DNA of 64,000 bases from contig NZ_JAGTUF010000001.1 of the NCBI RefSeq assembly GCF_018224925.1, forward strand, positions 124,001 through 188,000. Reading direction: 5' to 3'. Shown piece after piece: positions 44,870 through 54,094 of the stretch. Every line of letters starts with the position of its first letter. Positions within the stretch are counted from its first letter, which is position 1. This stretch comes from Magnetospirillum sulfuroxidans (GTDB lineage Bacteria; Pseudomonadota; Alphaproteobacteria; Rhodospirillales; Magnetospirillaceae). The translations under genes and the position numbers were made by a program. Under the pieces are notes generated by a model that saw nothing but the letters and a program-made list of their open reading frames with translations, was not told where the DNA came from and did no database searches.

Positions 44870-46057
44870 GTGACCTTAATTAAGCAGGTGATCGCCAAGT
44901 TCTTGTCGGTGGTATTTACCGGCATGTCTTTGGTCGAGATCGTAGACATTCTAATTCCAACTCGGCAATCGGCTTTCGTGCAACGGCGACGTGCGCTGCT
45001 GATCTTGTCCCGCGTTCGTCTGGTGGCGTTTACCTTCGCCATTTTGACGCCGCTGTGGATTCCGGTCGATCTGTACATCTTCGACACGGCGCTGGGCATG
45101 TATCTGGCGGCGCTTCGGGTGCTGGCGTCCATTGCCTTTGTGCTGTTGGGCCTGTCCTATCGCGGCGCCGATTCCATCAGCGTTGCCCGCTGGGGCTTGG
45201 TCTGGCTGCTGTCGATTCCGACGGTGTTCTTCCTGATCAGCCATCCGCTGTTGGCGCAATTCGCCATCACCGATCCGGCCCAGCAGGTGATCGCCGCCGG
45301 CTATGCTTTCTTGCCTTTCGTCATGGTTGCCGGGTTGTCGGTGTTCCCCATTACCGCCCTGGAAGGGGCGTTATTGTCGGCGCCGTTGCTGCTGGCTTAT
45401 CTGCTGACCGGCATTTTGGGGTATCAATTGCTGCCCTTCGCCTCGCATTTGGGGGCGCAATGGCTGCTGCTGCTGCTGGCGGTGGTTTCGACCTTGGCCG
45501 GCATGAGCCAATTGCATTTCATGAGCCAATTGGTCGATCAATCATCCCATGATGGCCTGACGCGGGCTTATAATCGTCGGGTGGGCGAGGAAATCGTCGC
45601 CCAGCAATTCCTGTCGGCATTGCGTTCGTCCGGGCCGCTGTCGCTGGCCTTTGTCGATCTGGATAATTTCAAATCCATCAACGACCGCTATGGCCACGAA
45701 GAAGGTGACAACACCCTGCGCAACGCATCGGCGGCCCTGCGCAAGGTGTTGCGGCGCGGTGACGTTTTGGTGCGCTGGGGCGGCGAGGAATTTTTGGCGC
45801 TGATGCCCAACACCGATGAAGAGGGGGCCGGCATCGCCTTGGCCCGCCTGCGCGAGGCCGGGTTGGGGCTGCGCCCCGACGGCAAGCCGGTGACCGCCTC
45901 CATTGGCGTTGCCGAACGTCTGGCCGATCAGGCCGTGCAATGGTCGGAACTGGTGGAAAAGGCCGATCAGCGCATGTACATGGCCAAGCAAAGCGGCAAG
46001 GACAAGGTTATCGGCATCGACAACAAAGTGTTGGCGGAAAGCCGTCTGAGCGCCTGA
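44870..46057 (+). CDS. Membrane-bound diguanylate cyclase (GGDEF)
   Basis: A 395-residue protein from the GTG at 44870 (AAGGA site 9 bases ahead; a TTG at 44804 is also in frame). About six hydrophobic segments span residues 30-210, a MASE-like sensor, followed by a GGDEF domain: DGLTRAYNRR, VDLDNFKSINDRYGHEEGD, and the active-site GGEEF with an upstream RxxD (RRGD) inhibitory site five residues before it. It should make c-di-GMP with product inhibition. Signal unknown. Confidence 0.9.
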   Translation: MTLIKQVIAKFLSVVFTGMSLVEIVDILIPTRQSAFVQRRRALLILSRVRLVAFTFAILTPLWIPVDLYIFDTALGMYLAALRVLASIAFVLLGLSYRGADSISVARWGLVWLLSIPTVFFLISHPLLAQFAITDPAQQVIAAGYAFLPFVMVAGLSVFPITALEGALLSAPLLLAYLLTGILGYQLLPFASHLGAQWLLLLLAVVSTLAGMSQLHFMSQLVDQSSHDGLTRAYNRRVGEEIVAQQFLSALRSSGPLSLAFVDLDNFKSINDRYGHEEGDNTLRNASAALRKVLRRGDVLVRWGGEEFLALMPNTDEEGAGIALARLREAGLGLRPDGKPVTASIGVAERLADQAVQWSELVEKADQRMYMAKQSGKDKVIGIDNKVLAESRLSA

Positions 46058-46060
46058 GAT

Positions 46061-46933
46061 TCAAGCCGCCGCCTGATTGAGAGCGCCGACCACCTGGGCG
46101 ATGTCGGCGGCCAGGGCGTGGCGGCTGGGGCTTCCCGGCCGGACCACCAGCGAAAACCAGACCGGCGACAACAGCGGCAGGCTCAAGGCCTTGGCGTCGA
46201 GCACGGCGAGGTCCGCCGTCAGGGCGGTTTGACCCAGCGGCGCCAGCGCCATGCCGCAGGCCACCGCCGCTTGAATGCTGGCGAGACTGGGGCTGACATA
46301 GGCGATGCGCCAATTGCGTTCCAGTCGGTCGAGCCGTTCGATAACCTGGCGACGGAACAGGCAGCCGTGGGGGAAAAGCGCCAAGGGCAGCGGTTCCAGT
46401 CGCGGCAAGGCTTCCGCGGCTGAACCGACCCAGGACACATTTTCCGGCCACACCCCATCCGCGCCGGCCATGGGGCGATCGCCCTTGAACAAGGCGACAT
46501 CCAGTTCGCCCTGGTCGAAATCGTCGCGCAACTTGACCGACAAATCGGCGCGGATATCCAGCCGAACCTGCGGATTGGCCCGTGAAAAGGCGGCCAGCAC
46601 CTTGGGCAGGTGACGGCCGGCAAAGTCTTCGGAGATTCCCAAGCGAATGATTTCACCGGTTTCGCGCCGCACCAACATGGCGCGGGCTTCATCATCCAAC
46701 GCCAGCATGCGGCGGGCATAGCCCAGCAACACTTCTCCCGCCTCGGTCACCTGGATGCGGCGGCCCCGCCGGCAGAGGAGCGGCTGGCCGATCTGATCTT
46801 CCAGCCGCTTGATCTGTTGGCTGATGGTTGATTGGGTCCGGTGCAACCGTTCACCGGCGCGGGTGAAGCCACCGCTATCGACAATGCCGATGAAAGTGCG
46901 CAGTAATTCCAGGTCAAGGCTGTGAGTCTGCAT
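46061..46933 (-). CDS. LysR-family transcriptional regulator
   Basis: A 290-residue LysR protein: the N-terminal helix-turn-helix (LELLRTFIGIVDSGGFTRAGERLHRTQSTISQQIKRLE) and a periplasmic-binding-like effector domain. The ATG at 46933 is chosen because LDLELLRTF normally sits within ten residues of the start. Divergent from the EamA transporter gene 107 bp away, so the two probably form a regulator-target pair. Confidence 0.92.
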   Translation of the reverse strand: MQTHSLDLELLRTFIGIVDSGGFTRAGERLHRTQSTISQQIKRLEDQIGQPLLCRRGRRIQVTEAGEVLLGYARRMLALDDEARAMLVRRETGEIIRLGISEDFAGRHLPKVLAAFSRANPQVRLDIRADLSVKLRDDFDQGELDVALFKGDRPMAGADGVWPENVSWVGSAAEALPRLEPLPLALFPHGCLFRRQVIERLDRLERNWRIAYVSPSLASIQAAVACGMALAPLGQTALTADLAVLDAKALSLPLLSPVWFSLVVRPGSPSRHALAADIAQVVGALNQAAA

Positions 46934-47040
46934 GAAACTATCATTCACAAAACGGATTGATATCATTCTATCATCTAATTTCTAAATGTCATCGCCGGCG
47001 GTTAAGCTGCTTGTAAGCACATACCGAAAGGGGAACCGTC

Positions 47041-47934
47041 ATGCTTGCCGCCCTGCGCCCGACCAATCCATTGCCCTGGCTGATCACGCTGTTTTGCCTG
47101 ATCTGGTCGTCGGTGTTTGCTGTTGCCCGTTTGGGTTTGGCCCATTGTCCGCCGCTGACATTGTTGTCCATCCGCTTTGCCCTGGCGGCGGTGGTGACCT
47201 TGGGATTGGCTTTGGCCTTGGGCGAAAGATTGCCGCGGGGACGGGCGCTGCTGGCCTTGGCGCTGATCGGTATCGCCAATCACGCCATCTATCTGGGCCT
47301 GTCCTATCTGGGGATGCGCCATGTTCCGGCCGGGCTGACCGCCATCATCGTCAGCGCCAACCCGGTGCTGACGGCCTTTCTGGCGGCCATGGCGCTGAGC
47401 GAGCGATTGAACGGGCGCAAGCTGGCCGGGCTGGCCTTGGGGGTGGTCGGCGTTGTCTTCATCTTGCGCCACCGCATCGTTGCCGGCACTGATTCCGCCG
47501 TGGACATGCTGTGGCCGTTGGGGGCGCTGGTGGCGTTATCGGCTGGCGCCATCTTGTTCAAGCGCATTGGCCTGAACAGTGGCGGCGGCTTTGGCGGCCT
47601 GACCGTGCAACTGAGCGCCGCCGCCTTGTTCCTGGCCTTTCCCGCCTGGGCGCTGGAAGGCGGTCTGGGCGCGGTGCAGGCCGTGCCCGAATTTTGGTTC
47701 TCGCTGGCTTATCAGGTGATCTTGGCTTCGGTCATCGCCTATGCCATCTGGTTCCACCTGTTGCGGGTCAGCACCGCCACTGCCGCCAGCGCCTGGCATT
47801 TCCTGATCCCACCCTTGGGGGTGCTGTTCGGCTGGCTGATCATGGACGAGACGGTGATGTGGGCCGATTTCGCCGGCATCGTCCCGGTGGCGGCGGGAAT
47901 TTGGCTGGTGACCCGCGCGCCGGAGCGGCGATAA
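47041..47934 (+). CDS. EamA/DMT-family transporter
   Basis: A 297-residue protein with ten predicted membrane segments in two EamA halves (PWLITLFCLIWSSVFAVARLGL; AWHFLIPPLGVLFGWLIMDE). Likely a metabolite exporter controlled by the divergent LysR gene. A GAAAGGGG ribosome site precedes the ATG. The substrate cannot be inferred. Confidence 0.87.
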   Translation: MLAALRPTNPLPWLITLFCLIWSSVFAVARLGLAHCPPLTLLSIRFALAAVVTLGLALALGERLPRGRALLALALIGIANHAIYLGLSYLGMRHVPAGLTAIIVSANPVLTAFLAAMALSERLNGRKLAGLALGVVGVVFILRHRIVAGTDSAVDMLWPLGALVALSAGAILFKRIGLNSGGGFGGLTVQLSAAALFLAFPAWALEGGLGAVQAVPEFWFSLAYQVILASVIAYAIWFHLLRVSTATAASAWHFLIPPLGVLFGWLIMDETVMWADFAGIVPVAAGIWLVTRAPERR

Positions 47935-47978
47935 GACGGGAAGGCGGTCATCGATATGGGTTTGTCAGGCGGGGGATT

Positions 47979-48007
47979 ATGGGTGTATAGCTGACCTATA
48001 TAACGGT
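47979..48007. promoter_or_regulatory. ModE-type Mo-box ahead of modB
   Basis: The right half TATATAACG (47997-48005) matches the ModE half-site exactly; the left half, ATGGGTGTATA (47979-47989), is degenerate with a 7-base spacer. ModE with molybdate represses mod operons at such sites. Located 22-50 bp ahead of modB. Confidence 0.55.
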
Positions 48008-48029
48008 GCTGTCCGGAGCGTTTTATCCG

Positions 48030-48722
48030 ATGTTCACCCTGACGTCGCTTGAACAAGAAGCCCTGTATTTATCCCTGTTGGTCTCGGGCTGGGCGGTGGT
48101 TGGTTCGCTGCCGGTGGGCATCGCCTGTGCCTGGTTGCTGGCGCGGCGGGAATTTCCCGGCAAGGCGCTGGTTGATGGTCTTATCCACTTGCCGTTGGTG
48201 CTGCCGCCGGTGGTGGTCGGCTATTTCCTGCTGGTGTTGCTGGGCCGGCGCGGCGTGGTCGGTGGCGCTTTGTACGATTGGTTCGGCATCACCATCGCTT
48301 TTACCTGGAAGGGGGCGGCCATCGCTTCGGCGGTGATCGCCTTTCCGCTGATGGTCCGGGCCATCCGGCTGTCGCTGGAAGGGGTTGACCGTGGTCTGGA
48401 ACAGGCGGCCCGCACTTTGGGGTGCGGTCCGGTGGCCACCTTCTTTTCGGTCACCCTGCCGCTGGTCATGCCTGGCATCCTGACCGGGGTAATCCTGGCC
48501 TTTGCCCGTTCGCTGTCGGAATTCGGCGCCACCATCACCTTCGTCTCCAACATTCCCGGCGAAACCCGCACCCTGCCCATCGCTCTTTACGCCCTGACCC
48601 AGGTTCCCGGTGGCGACGAGGCGGCGTTGCGGCTGTGCATCATTTCGGTGGTGGTGGCCTTTGCCGCCCTGCTGGCGGCGGAAATATTGTCGCGCCGGGT
48701 CCAGGCCCGGTTGAAGGGGTAG
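48030..48722 (+). CDS. modB: Molybdate ABC transporter permease
   Basis: A 230-residue permease from the ATG at 48030 with about five membrane segments and the EAA-type loop EQAARTLGCGPVATFFSVTLPLVMPGI. The block RSLSEFGATITFVSNIPGETRTLPIALY is typical of ModB. It forms the channel for molybdate uptake with ModC. No modA (binding protein) lies next to it. Confidence 0.92.
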   Translation: MFTLTSLEQEALYLSLLVSGWAVVGSLPVGIACAWLLARREFPGKALVDGLIHLPLVLPPVVVGYFLLVLLGRRGVVGGALYDWFGITIAFTWKGAAIASAVIAFPLMVRAIRLSLEGVDRGLEQAARTLGCGPVATFFSVTLPLVMPGILTGVILAFARSLSEFGATITFVSNIPGETRTLPIALYALTQVPGGDEAALRLCIISVVVAFAALLAAEILSRRVQARLKG

Positions 48723-48726
48723 GGCC

Positions 48727-49827
48727 ATGCTCGAGCTTGCCGTCACGCGTCGCCAGGGGACTTTTCAGGTTCAGGTGGAATTGAATACGGGGACCGGGGT
48801 AACCGCCCTGTTCGGACCATCGGGATCGGGCAAGACCTCGGTCATCAACATGGTTGCCGGGTTGTCGCGTCCCGATTGCGGCCGCATCGTCGTCGATGAC
48901 AAGGTGTTGTTCGATTCGACCATCGGCATCGACGTCGCCCCAGAACATCGCCGGTTGGGCTATGTCTTCCAAGACGGCCGGCTGTTTCCGCATCTGTCGG
49001 TACGTTCGAACCTGAATTTCGGCCTGAACCGGCTGTCGGCAAGTGAACGGCGGGTGGATTTCGACGCCGTCATTGAGGTGTTGGGGATCGGCCATTTGCT
49101 TGACCGCCGTCCGGCCTTGCTGTCGGGGGGGGAAAAGCAACGGGTCGCCATCGGCCGCGCCTTGCTGGCCAGCCCGCGCATTTTGTTGATGGACGAGCCG
49201 TTGGCGGCGTTGGATTCCAATCGTAAGGCCGAGGTTCTGCCTTTTATCGGCGCCCTGTCCAAGCGCTTCGCCATTCCGATCTTGTACGTCAGTCATTCCA
49301 TGGACGAGGTCCTGAGTCTGGCCGACACCCTGGTGCTGATGGATCAGGGGCGGGCGGCGGCGGCGGGGCCGACCGAAGAGGTGTTGTCGCGGCTTGAATT
49401 GCGGGCATTGACCGGACGCTGGGAGGCCGGCTCGGTTATCCGCGCCGTGGTCCAGGGCCACGACACGGAAACCGGGATGACCCGGCTCAGCTTTGCCGGC
49501 GGGACATTGGCCATGGCCCGCAACCATCTGCCGCCAGGGGCGTCGGTTCGCCTGCGCATTCATGCCAGCGACATCGCCATCGCCCTGGATCGTCCCGGCC
49601 GAGTGTCGGTGCGCAACATCTTGCCGGCTCGCGTGCGCTCGGTGTCGGCGGCCGAGGGACATATGGTCGACGTGGTTCTCGATTGCGGCGGCACCGACCT
49701 GTGGGCGCAGATTTCCGGCTGTGCCCAGGCCGACCTGGCCTTGCAGCCGGGGATGGAGGTGCACGCCATGATCAAGGCCCTGACCATCGCACGCGGCGAT
49801 GTGGCGGAGAAAGGAGACGCTGCATGA
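48727..49827 (+). CDS. modC: Molybdate ABC transporter ATPase
   Basis: A 366-residue protein: Walker A FGPSGSGKTS near residue 30, signature LLSGGEKQRVAIGRALL near 130, Walker B ILLMDEPLAALD; the last 70 residues form a Mop/TOBE molybdate-binding domain (RLRIHASDIAIALDRPGRVSVRNILPARV). It drives molybdate uptake. It starts 4 bp after modB and overlaps the NifX-like gene. Confidence 0.95.
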   Translation: MLELAVTRRQGTFQVQVELNTGTGVTALFGPSGSGKTSVINMVAGLSRPDCGRIVVDDKVLFDSTIGIDVAPEHRRLGYVFQDGRLFPHLSVRSNLNFGLNRLSASERRVDFDAVIEVLGIGHLLDRRPALLSGGEKQRVAIGRALLASPRILLMDEPLAALDSNRKAEVLPFIGALSKRFAIPILYVSHSMDEVLSLADTLVLMDQGRAAAAGPTEEVLSRLELRALTGRWEAGSVIRAVVQGHDTETGMTRLSFAGGTLAMARNHLPPGASVRLRIHASDIAIALDRPGRVSVRNILPARVRSVSAAEGHMVDVVLDCGGTDLWAQISGCAQADLALQPGMEVHAMIKALTIARGDVAEKGDAA

Positions 49828-50204
49828 AAGTTGCTGTCGCCACCCAGGATTTAACCCATGTGGATGCGCACCTGGGCTGGGCGCGGCATCTGCTTTTGTT
49901 CGATGTCTCGGCCGAGGGCTATCGCTATCTGGGAACCCGCGCGTTCCGCCATGGCTTAGCCGAGGATGGCGACCACGACAAACTGTCGGCGCGCCTGCGG
50001 GCCTTGCGGGGGTGTTCGTTGGTTTTCATCGCCGATGTCGGGCCGGAAGGCGAGGCCGGATTGGCCCGCGCCCGCGTCGTGCCCATGCGCGCCTATGCCG
50101 GCCAACCCATCGTCAACGCCTTGGATGCCTTGCGTGATGGCCTGCGCCGCAATCCGCGCGGCTGGCTGCGACGGGAACAGCAACGCGACCGTCGCGGCGC
50201 ATGA
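49824..50204 (+). CDS. NifX-like dinitrogenase cofactor-binding family protein
   Basis: A 126-residue protein, MKVAVATQDLTHVDAHLGWARHLLLFDVS..., which follows the NifX pattern (ATQD.KHVDAHFGWA; EDGN.DKL; NPPPWLR near the end). NifX/NafY proteins bind FeMo-cofactor precursors. The C-terminus ends in an Arg-rich QQRDRRGA. Start overlaps the modC stop, so it is co-translated with molybdate transport genes, which supports a molybdenum link. It could be the genome's only NifX or an extra copy. Confidence 0.85.
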   Translation: MKVAVATQDLTHVDAHLGWARHLLLFDVSAEGYRYLGTRAFRHGLAEDGDHDKLSARLRALRGCSLVFIADVGPEGEAGLARARVVPMRAYAGQPIVNALDALRDGLRRNPRGWLRREQQRDRRGA

Positions 50205-50226
50205 TGACGTTATCCGCCGACCGGGT

Positions 50227-51324
50227 TCAGTAAAGCCGGCGGCGGAAGGCCCAGGCCGAACCGGTCAGGGTAATGGCGGCGATCACCAGCATGGGCCAAA
50301 TACTGTCCCAGGCCTGGGCCGGGCTGATGCCCTTAAGGAACAGGCCCCAGGCCAAATCAAGGAAATGGCGGACCGGATTGGCCAGGGTCAAGGTTTGCAT
50401 CCAGTCGGGCATATTTTCCACCGGGGTGGCGAAGCCGGACAAAATGATGGTCGGCACCATGTAAAAGAACGCCCCCAAGATGGCCTGCTGCTGGGTTGAC
50501 GACAGGGCCGAGATGAACAGGCCGACGCCGATCACCGACAGCAAGAAGGCCACCACCGCGGCATAGACCAGCAGGGCCGAGGCGGTCATCGGCACCTTAA
50601 ACCACACTTGTGCGGCAACGATGATGATGGTGCTTTCGGCCACGCCGATCAAAAGCGCCGGAGTGGTCTTGCCGATCAGGATTTCCCACGGGCGCAGCGG
50701 CGTCACCAGCAATTGCTCGAAGGTGCCCAGCTCGCGCTCGCGCGCCACGGACAGCGCGGTGACCACCAGGGCGACCACCTGGGTCAGCACGCCGACCAAT
50801 CCGGGCACCACCACCCACAGGCTTTCCAGATTGGGGTTGAACCACGACCGTTCCACCAGCACCGGCACCTGGGTTGTCGGGGCCAGATCATGATTATGGC
50901 TGGTGATGATGTTTTGCAGATAACCGGAAACGATTTGGGCGCTGTTCGAGCGGCGGCCGTCCAAAATGATCTGGATGCTGGCGCCGCCGCCGTTTTCCAC
51001 CCGGCGGGAAAAATCCTGGGGGATGCGTAAGGCGACCATCACCCGGCGCGAATCGATGGCGGCGGCCATGTCGTTTTCGCTGTTCACCGCCACGATGTCG
51101 GAAAAGGCCGGCGCCCCGGCGATGGCCGCCACCAATTCGTGTGAGGCCAATCCGCCATCTTGGTTCAGCACCGCCAGCGAGGCGATTTTGACGTCATAAG
51201 TACACGCATAGGAAAAGATCGCCAATTGCAGCAATGGCGGCACGATCAGGACGAAGCGGCTTTTGCCGTCGCGCCACACCGCCAGCAATTCCTTGATGAT
51301 CAAGGCCCGGATGCGTCCGAACAT
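50227..51324 (-). CDS. ABC-2 type permease (YbhR-like)
   Basis: A 365-residue permease: one N-terminal membrane helix (25-42), a large periplasmic domain (about 45-170) and five C-terminal helices ending near VIAAITLTGSAWAF. The block ARERELGTFEQLLVTPLRPWEILIGKT is the ABC-2 signature. Paired with the next gene as a heterodimeric export channel. The ATG at 51324 lies 5 bp behind the neighbouring stop. Confidence 0.9.
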   Translation of the reverse strand: MFGRIRALIIKELLAVWRDGKSRFVLIVPPLLQLAIFSYACTYDVKIASLAVLNQDGGLASHELVAAIAGAPAFSDIVAVNSENDMAAAIDSRRVMVALRIPQDFSRRVENGGGASIQIILDGRRSNSAQIVSGYLQNIITSHNHDLAPTTQVPVLVERSWFNPNLESLWVVVPGLVGVLTQVVALVVTALSVARERELGTFEQLLVTPLRPWEILIGKTTPALLIGVAESTIIIVAAQVWFKVPMTASALLVYAAVVAFLLSVIGVGLFISALSSTQQQAILGAFFYMVPTIILSGFATPVENMPDWMQTLTLANPVRHFLDLAWGLFLKGISPAQAWDSIWPMLVIAAITLTGSAWAFRRRLY

Positions 51325-51329
51325 GAGGG

Positions 51330-52445
51330 TTACTCCAGGCTTTTGCGGGTGCGCTTCCAGGTCAGGGCCAGGAAGAAGGCGGCGATGGCCGTCAGGGCCA
51401 GACAATTGGGCCAGACGACGCTCCAGACATCGCCGGCCAGGAACAGGGTTTGCAAAATGGTGACGAAATAGCGTGCCGCCACCACCCGTGACAGCAGGTC
51501 CACCCATAGCGGCATGCTGGACGGCTCGAAGACGAACCCCGACAACATGAAAGCAGGCATGAAGGCGGCGACGATGGCCACTTGGCCGGCGACGAATTGA
51601 TTGCGGGCGATGGTGGAGATCAGCAATCCCATGGACAGGGCGGCGACCATGTACAGGGACGAGCTCAGGGCCAGCACCCACACCGATCCCCGCAACGGCA
51701 CATCATAGACGACCAGACCGACCAGCACCGACAAGGCCATGCCGCCCATGCCGAGAACGAAATAAGGGGCCAGCTTGCCGACCAGCAATTCAAGGCGGCC
51801 CACCGGGGTGGCGATCAGCGCCTCCATGGTGCCGCGTTCCCATTCACGCGCCACCACCAAGGCGGTCAGGATGGTGCCGGTCAGGGTCATGATGATGGCG
51901 ATCAGGCCGGGGATGAGGAAATGTCGCGATTCCAGCGCCGGATTGAACCAGACGCGGGTTTCGGCACTGATCGGCAGGGTCAGGGATTGACCGGCGGCGC
52001 GGGCTTCGTGCCCCAGCCATTTCGTCCATACCCCTTCCACATAGCCCTTGGTCAGCCGTGCCGTATTGGCGTCGGTGCCGTCCAGCAGCACCTGGATGGC
52101 GGCCTGTTGGCCGCGTCCGACCAAGGCGTCGAAATCGTTGCCAAGCAGCACGACGCCGCGATAGCGCCCGGCGACCATGCCGGCCTCGGCCAGTTGGCGT
52201 TGGCGTAATTCGGTGACGGTGAAGAACGTCGAATTGCGAAAGGCCGCAACCAGCGAGGTCGCCTTGGGGGTGGGCTGTTCCAGCACCACCGCCAGCCGGA
52301 TGTCCTTGGCGTCCAGCGATACGCCATAGCCGATCAGCAACAACAACACCAACGGCAAGACAAAGGCGATGTACAGGCTGGACAGATCGCGGCGGATTTG
52401 CAGCACTTCCTTGACCATCAAGGCGAGCAGGCGGCGCCGGTTCAT
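51330..52445 (-). CDS. ABC-2 type permease (YbhS-like)
   Basis: A 371-residue permease with the same layout as its neighbour (anchor at 24-42, periplasmic domain, five helices, REWERGTMEALIATPVGRLELLVGK). Its ATG overlaps the ATPase stop. The two permeases, a double ATPase and an HlyD adaptor form one YbhGFSR-like exporter, a family linked to cation/drug export in E. coli. Confidence 0.9.
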   Translation of the reverse strand: MNRRRLLALMVKEVLQIRRDLSSLYIAFVLPLVLLLLIGYGVSLDAKDIRLAVVLEQPTPKATSLVAAFRNSTFFTVTELRQRQLAEAGMVAGRYRGVVLLGNDFDALVGRGQQAAIQVLLDGTDANTARLTKGYVEGVWTKWLGHEARAAGQSLTLPISAETRVWFNPALESRHFLIPGLIAIIMTLTGTILTALVVAREWERGTMEALIATPVGRLELLVGKLAPYFVLGMGGMALSVLVGLVVYDVPLRGSVWVLALSSSLYMVAALSMGLLISTIARNQFVAGQVAIVAAFMPAFMLSGFVFEPSSMPLWVDLLSRVVAARYFVTILQTLFLAGDVWSVVWPNCLALTAIAAFFLALTWKRTRKSLE

Positions 52446-54094
52446 GATGTTTGCGCCTTTTCGACCAGGGCGACAAAGGCGTCTTCCAGCGTCGGATCGG
52501 GGATGGCGTCGCTGCGGGCTTGGGCCTTGATTTCGTCAGGCGTGCCCAGCGCGATCAGCTTGCCGGCGAAGATGATGCCCAGGCGGTCGCAATATTCGGC
52601 TTCGTCAAGGAAATGGGTGGTGACCAAGACAGAGACGCCCTCGGCCGCCATGGCGTTGATGTGGGTCCAAAATTCGCGTCGCACCAACGGATCGACGCCC
52701 GAGGTCGGCTCGTCCAGGAACAAGGTGTCGGGGCCGTGCATGATGGCGCAGGCCAGGGCCAGACGTTGCTTGAAACCCAGCGGCAAGGCACCGGCATTGG
52801 TGCCGCCATACGGGTCGAGGGCGAAGACGTCGCGCATGGTGGCGATGGTCTGGCGCTGGGTCTTGCCGGCCAGCCCATAGATGCCGGAAAAGAAATTCAG
52901 GTTCTGCTGGACCGACAGATCGGGGTAAAGCGAGAATTTTTGCGACATATAGCCCAGATTCTGCCGGCCTTGGGCGGCGGCATGGGCAAGATCGCGACCG
53001 CCGACCTCGGCGATGCCGGAACTGACCGGCAGCAGGCCGCACAGCATGCGGAAGGTGGTGGATTTGCCGGCGCCGTTGGGCCCCAAAAGGCCGAAGATCT
53101 CACCGGCCTTGACGGCGAAGCTGACCTGATCGACGGCGACGAAATCGTCGAAGCGGCGCACCAGATCGGTGGCGCGCACGGCGATGCCGTCGGTGGGGAC
53201 GGCGGGGCGATGGCGCGGCGGCAGGGTGGGGATGGCGGCCTTGCGTTCCAGCAAGGTGATGAAGGCATCCTCGAACCGGGGCGGGACGGCGGAAACCTCG
53301 TGCCCTTCGACCTTTGGCGGCGGCGCGCCTTCCTCCATCACCAGCCGGACGCTGGCGCCTTGGATCAGGCTGTCACGGACATCGGGGCGGGCGCTGGTTT
53401 CCAGTTGCACCTTGCGGCGGTCGGCGCCGCCCTTGATGACGAAGCAGCGTCCCTCGACCCGCTTGGTCAGCTCGGCCGGTGGGCCGACATGCAGCAGCCG
53501 GCCTTGATCCAGCAGCAAGACCTCGTGGCAGCGTTCGGCTTCGTCCAGATAGGCGGTGCTCCACACCACGCCGACGCCTTGCTCGGCCAGTTCATGCACC
53601 ATGCGCCATAATTGCCGGCGCGACACCGGATCGACGCCGACGCTGGGTTCGTCCAGCAACAACAGGCTGGGGGTGGCGACCAAGGCGCAGGCCAGCCCCA
53701 ATTTCTGTTTCATGCCGCCTGACAATTTGCCGGCCAGCCGAGTCTGAAAACCATCCAGGCCGGAAAAATCCAGCAAGCGGGCGAAGATGGCCGGCTGCTC
53801 CGCCGGCGCCAACGAGCGTAATTCGGCGTAAAGGCGCAGGTTCTCCGAAACCGTCAGGTCCTCGTACAGGCCAAAGCGTTGCGGCATATAGCCGATATCG
53901 CCATTGACGCTGATGCTGCCATCGTCGGGATTGAGCAATCCCGCCATCAACCGCATCAGCGTGGTCTTGCCCGCGCCGTCAGCCCCGACCAATCCGGTGA
54001 CGCGGCCGGCCGATAGGGCGGCGCTGATATTGTCGACGGCAATGGTGGGGCCGAAGCGCTTGCCCACCCCGGACAGGGTGATGGCGGTCGTCAT
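52442..54094 (-). CDS. Double ABC ATPase (YbhF-like)
   Basis: A 550-residue fusion of two nucleotide-binding domains. First: Walker A GADGAGKTT near residue 37 and signature LSGGMKQKLGLA near 140. Second: Walker A GPNGAGKST near 340; its signature region is the unusual LPLGFKQRLALA rather than LSGGQ. The second site may therefore be less active. Powers the exporter with the two permeases behind it. Starts one base inside the adaptor stop. Confidence 0.93.
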   Translation of the reverse strand: MTTAITLSGVGKRFGPTIAVDNISAALSAGRVTGLVGADGAGKTTLMRLMAGLLNPDDGSISVNGDIGYMPQRFGLYEDLTVSENLRLYAELRSLAPAEQPAIFARLLDFSGLDGFQTRLAGKLSGGMKQKLGLACALVATPSLLLLDEPSVGVDPVSRRQLWRMVHELAEQGVGVVWSTAYLDEAERCHEVLLLDQGRLLHVGPPAELTKRVEGRCFVIKGGADRRKVQLETSARPDVRDSLIQGASVRLVMEEGAPPPKVEGHEVSAVPPRFEDAFITLLERKAAIPTLPPRHRPAVPTDGIAVRATDLVRRFDDFVAVDQVSFAVKAGEIFGLLGPNGAGKSTTFRMLCGLLPVSSGIAEVGGRDLAHAAAQGRQNLGYMSQKFSLYPDLSVQQNLNFFSGIYGLAGKTQRQTIATMRDVFALDPYGGTNAGALPLGFKQRLALACAIMHGPDTLFLDEPTSGVDPLVRREFWTHINAMAAEGVSVLVTTHFLDEAEYCDRLGIIFAGKLIALGTPDEIKAQARSDAIPDPTLEDAFVALVEKAQTS

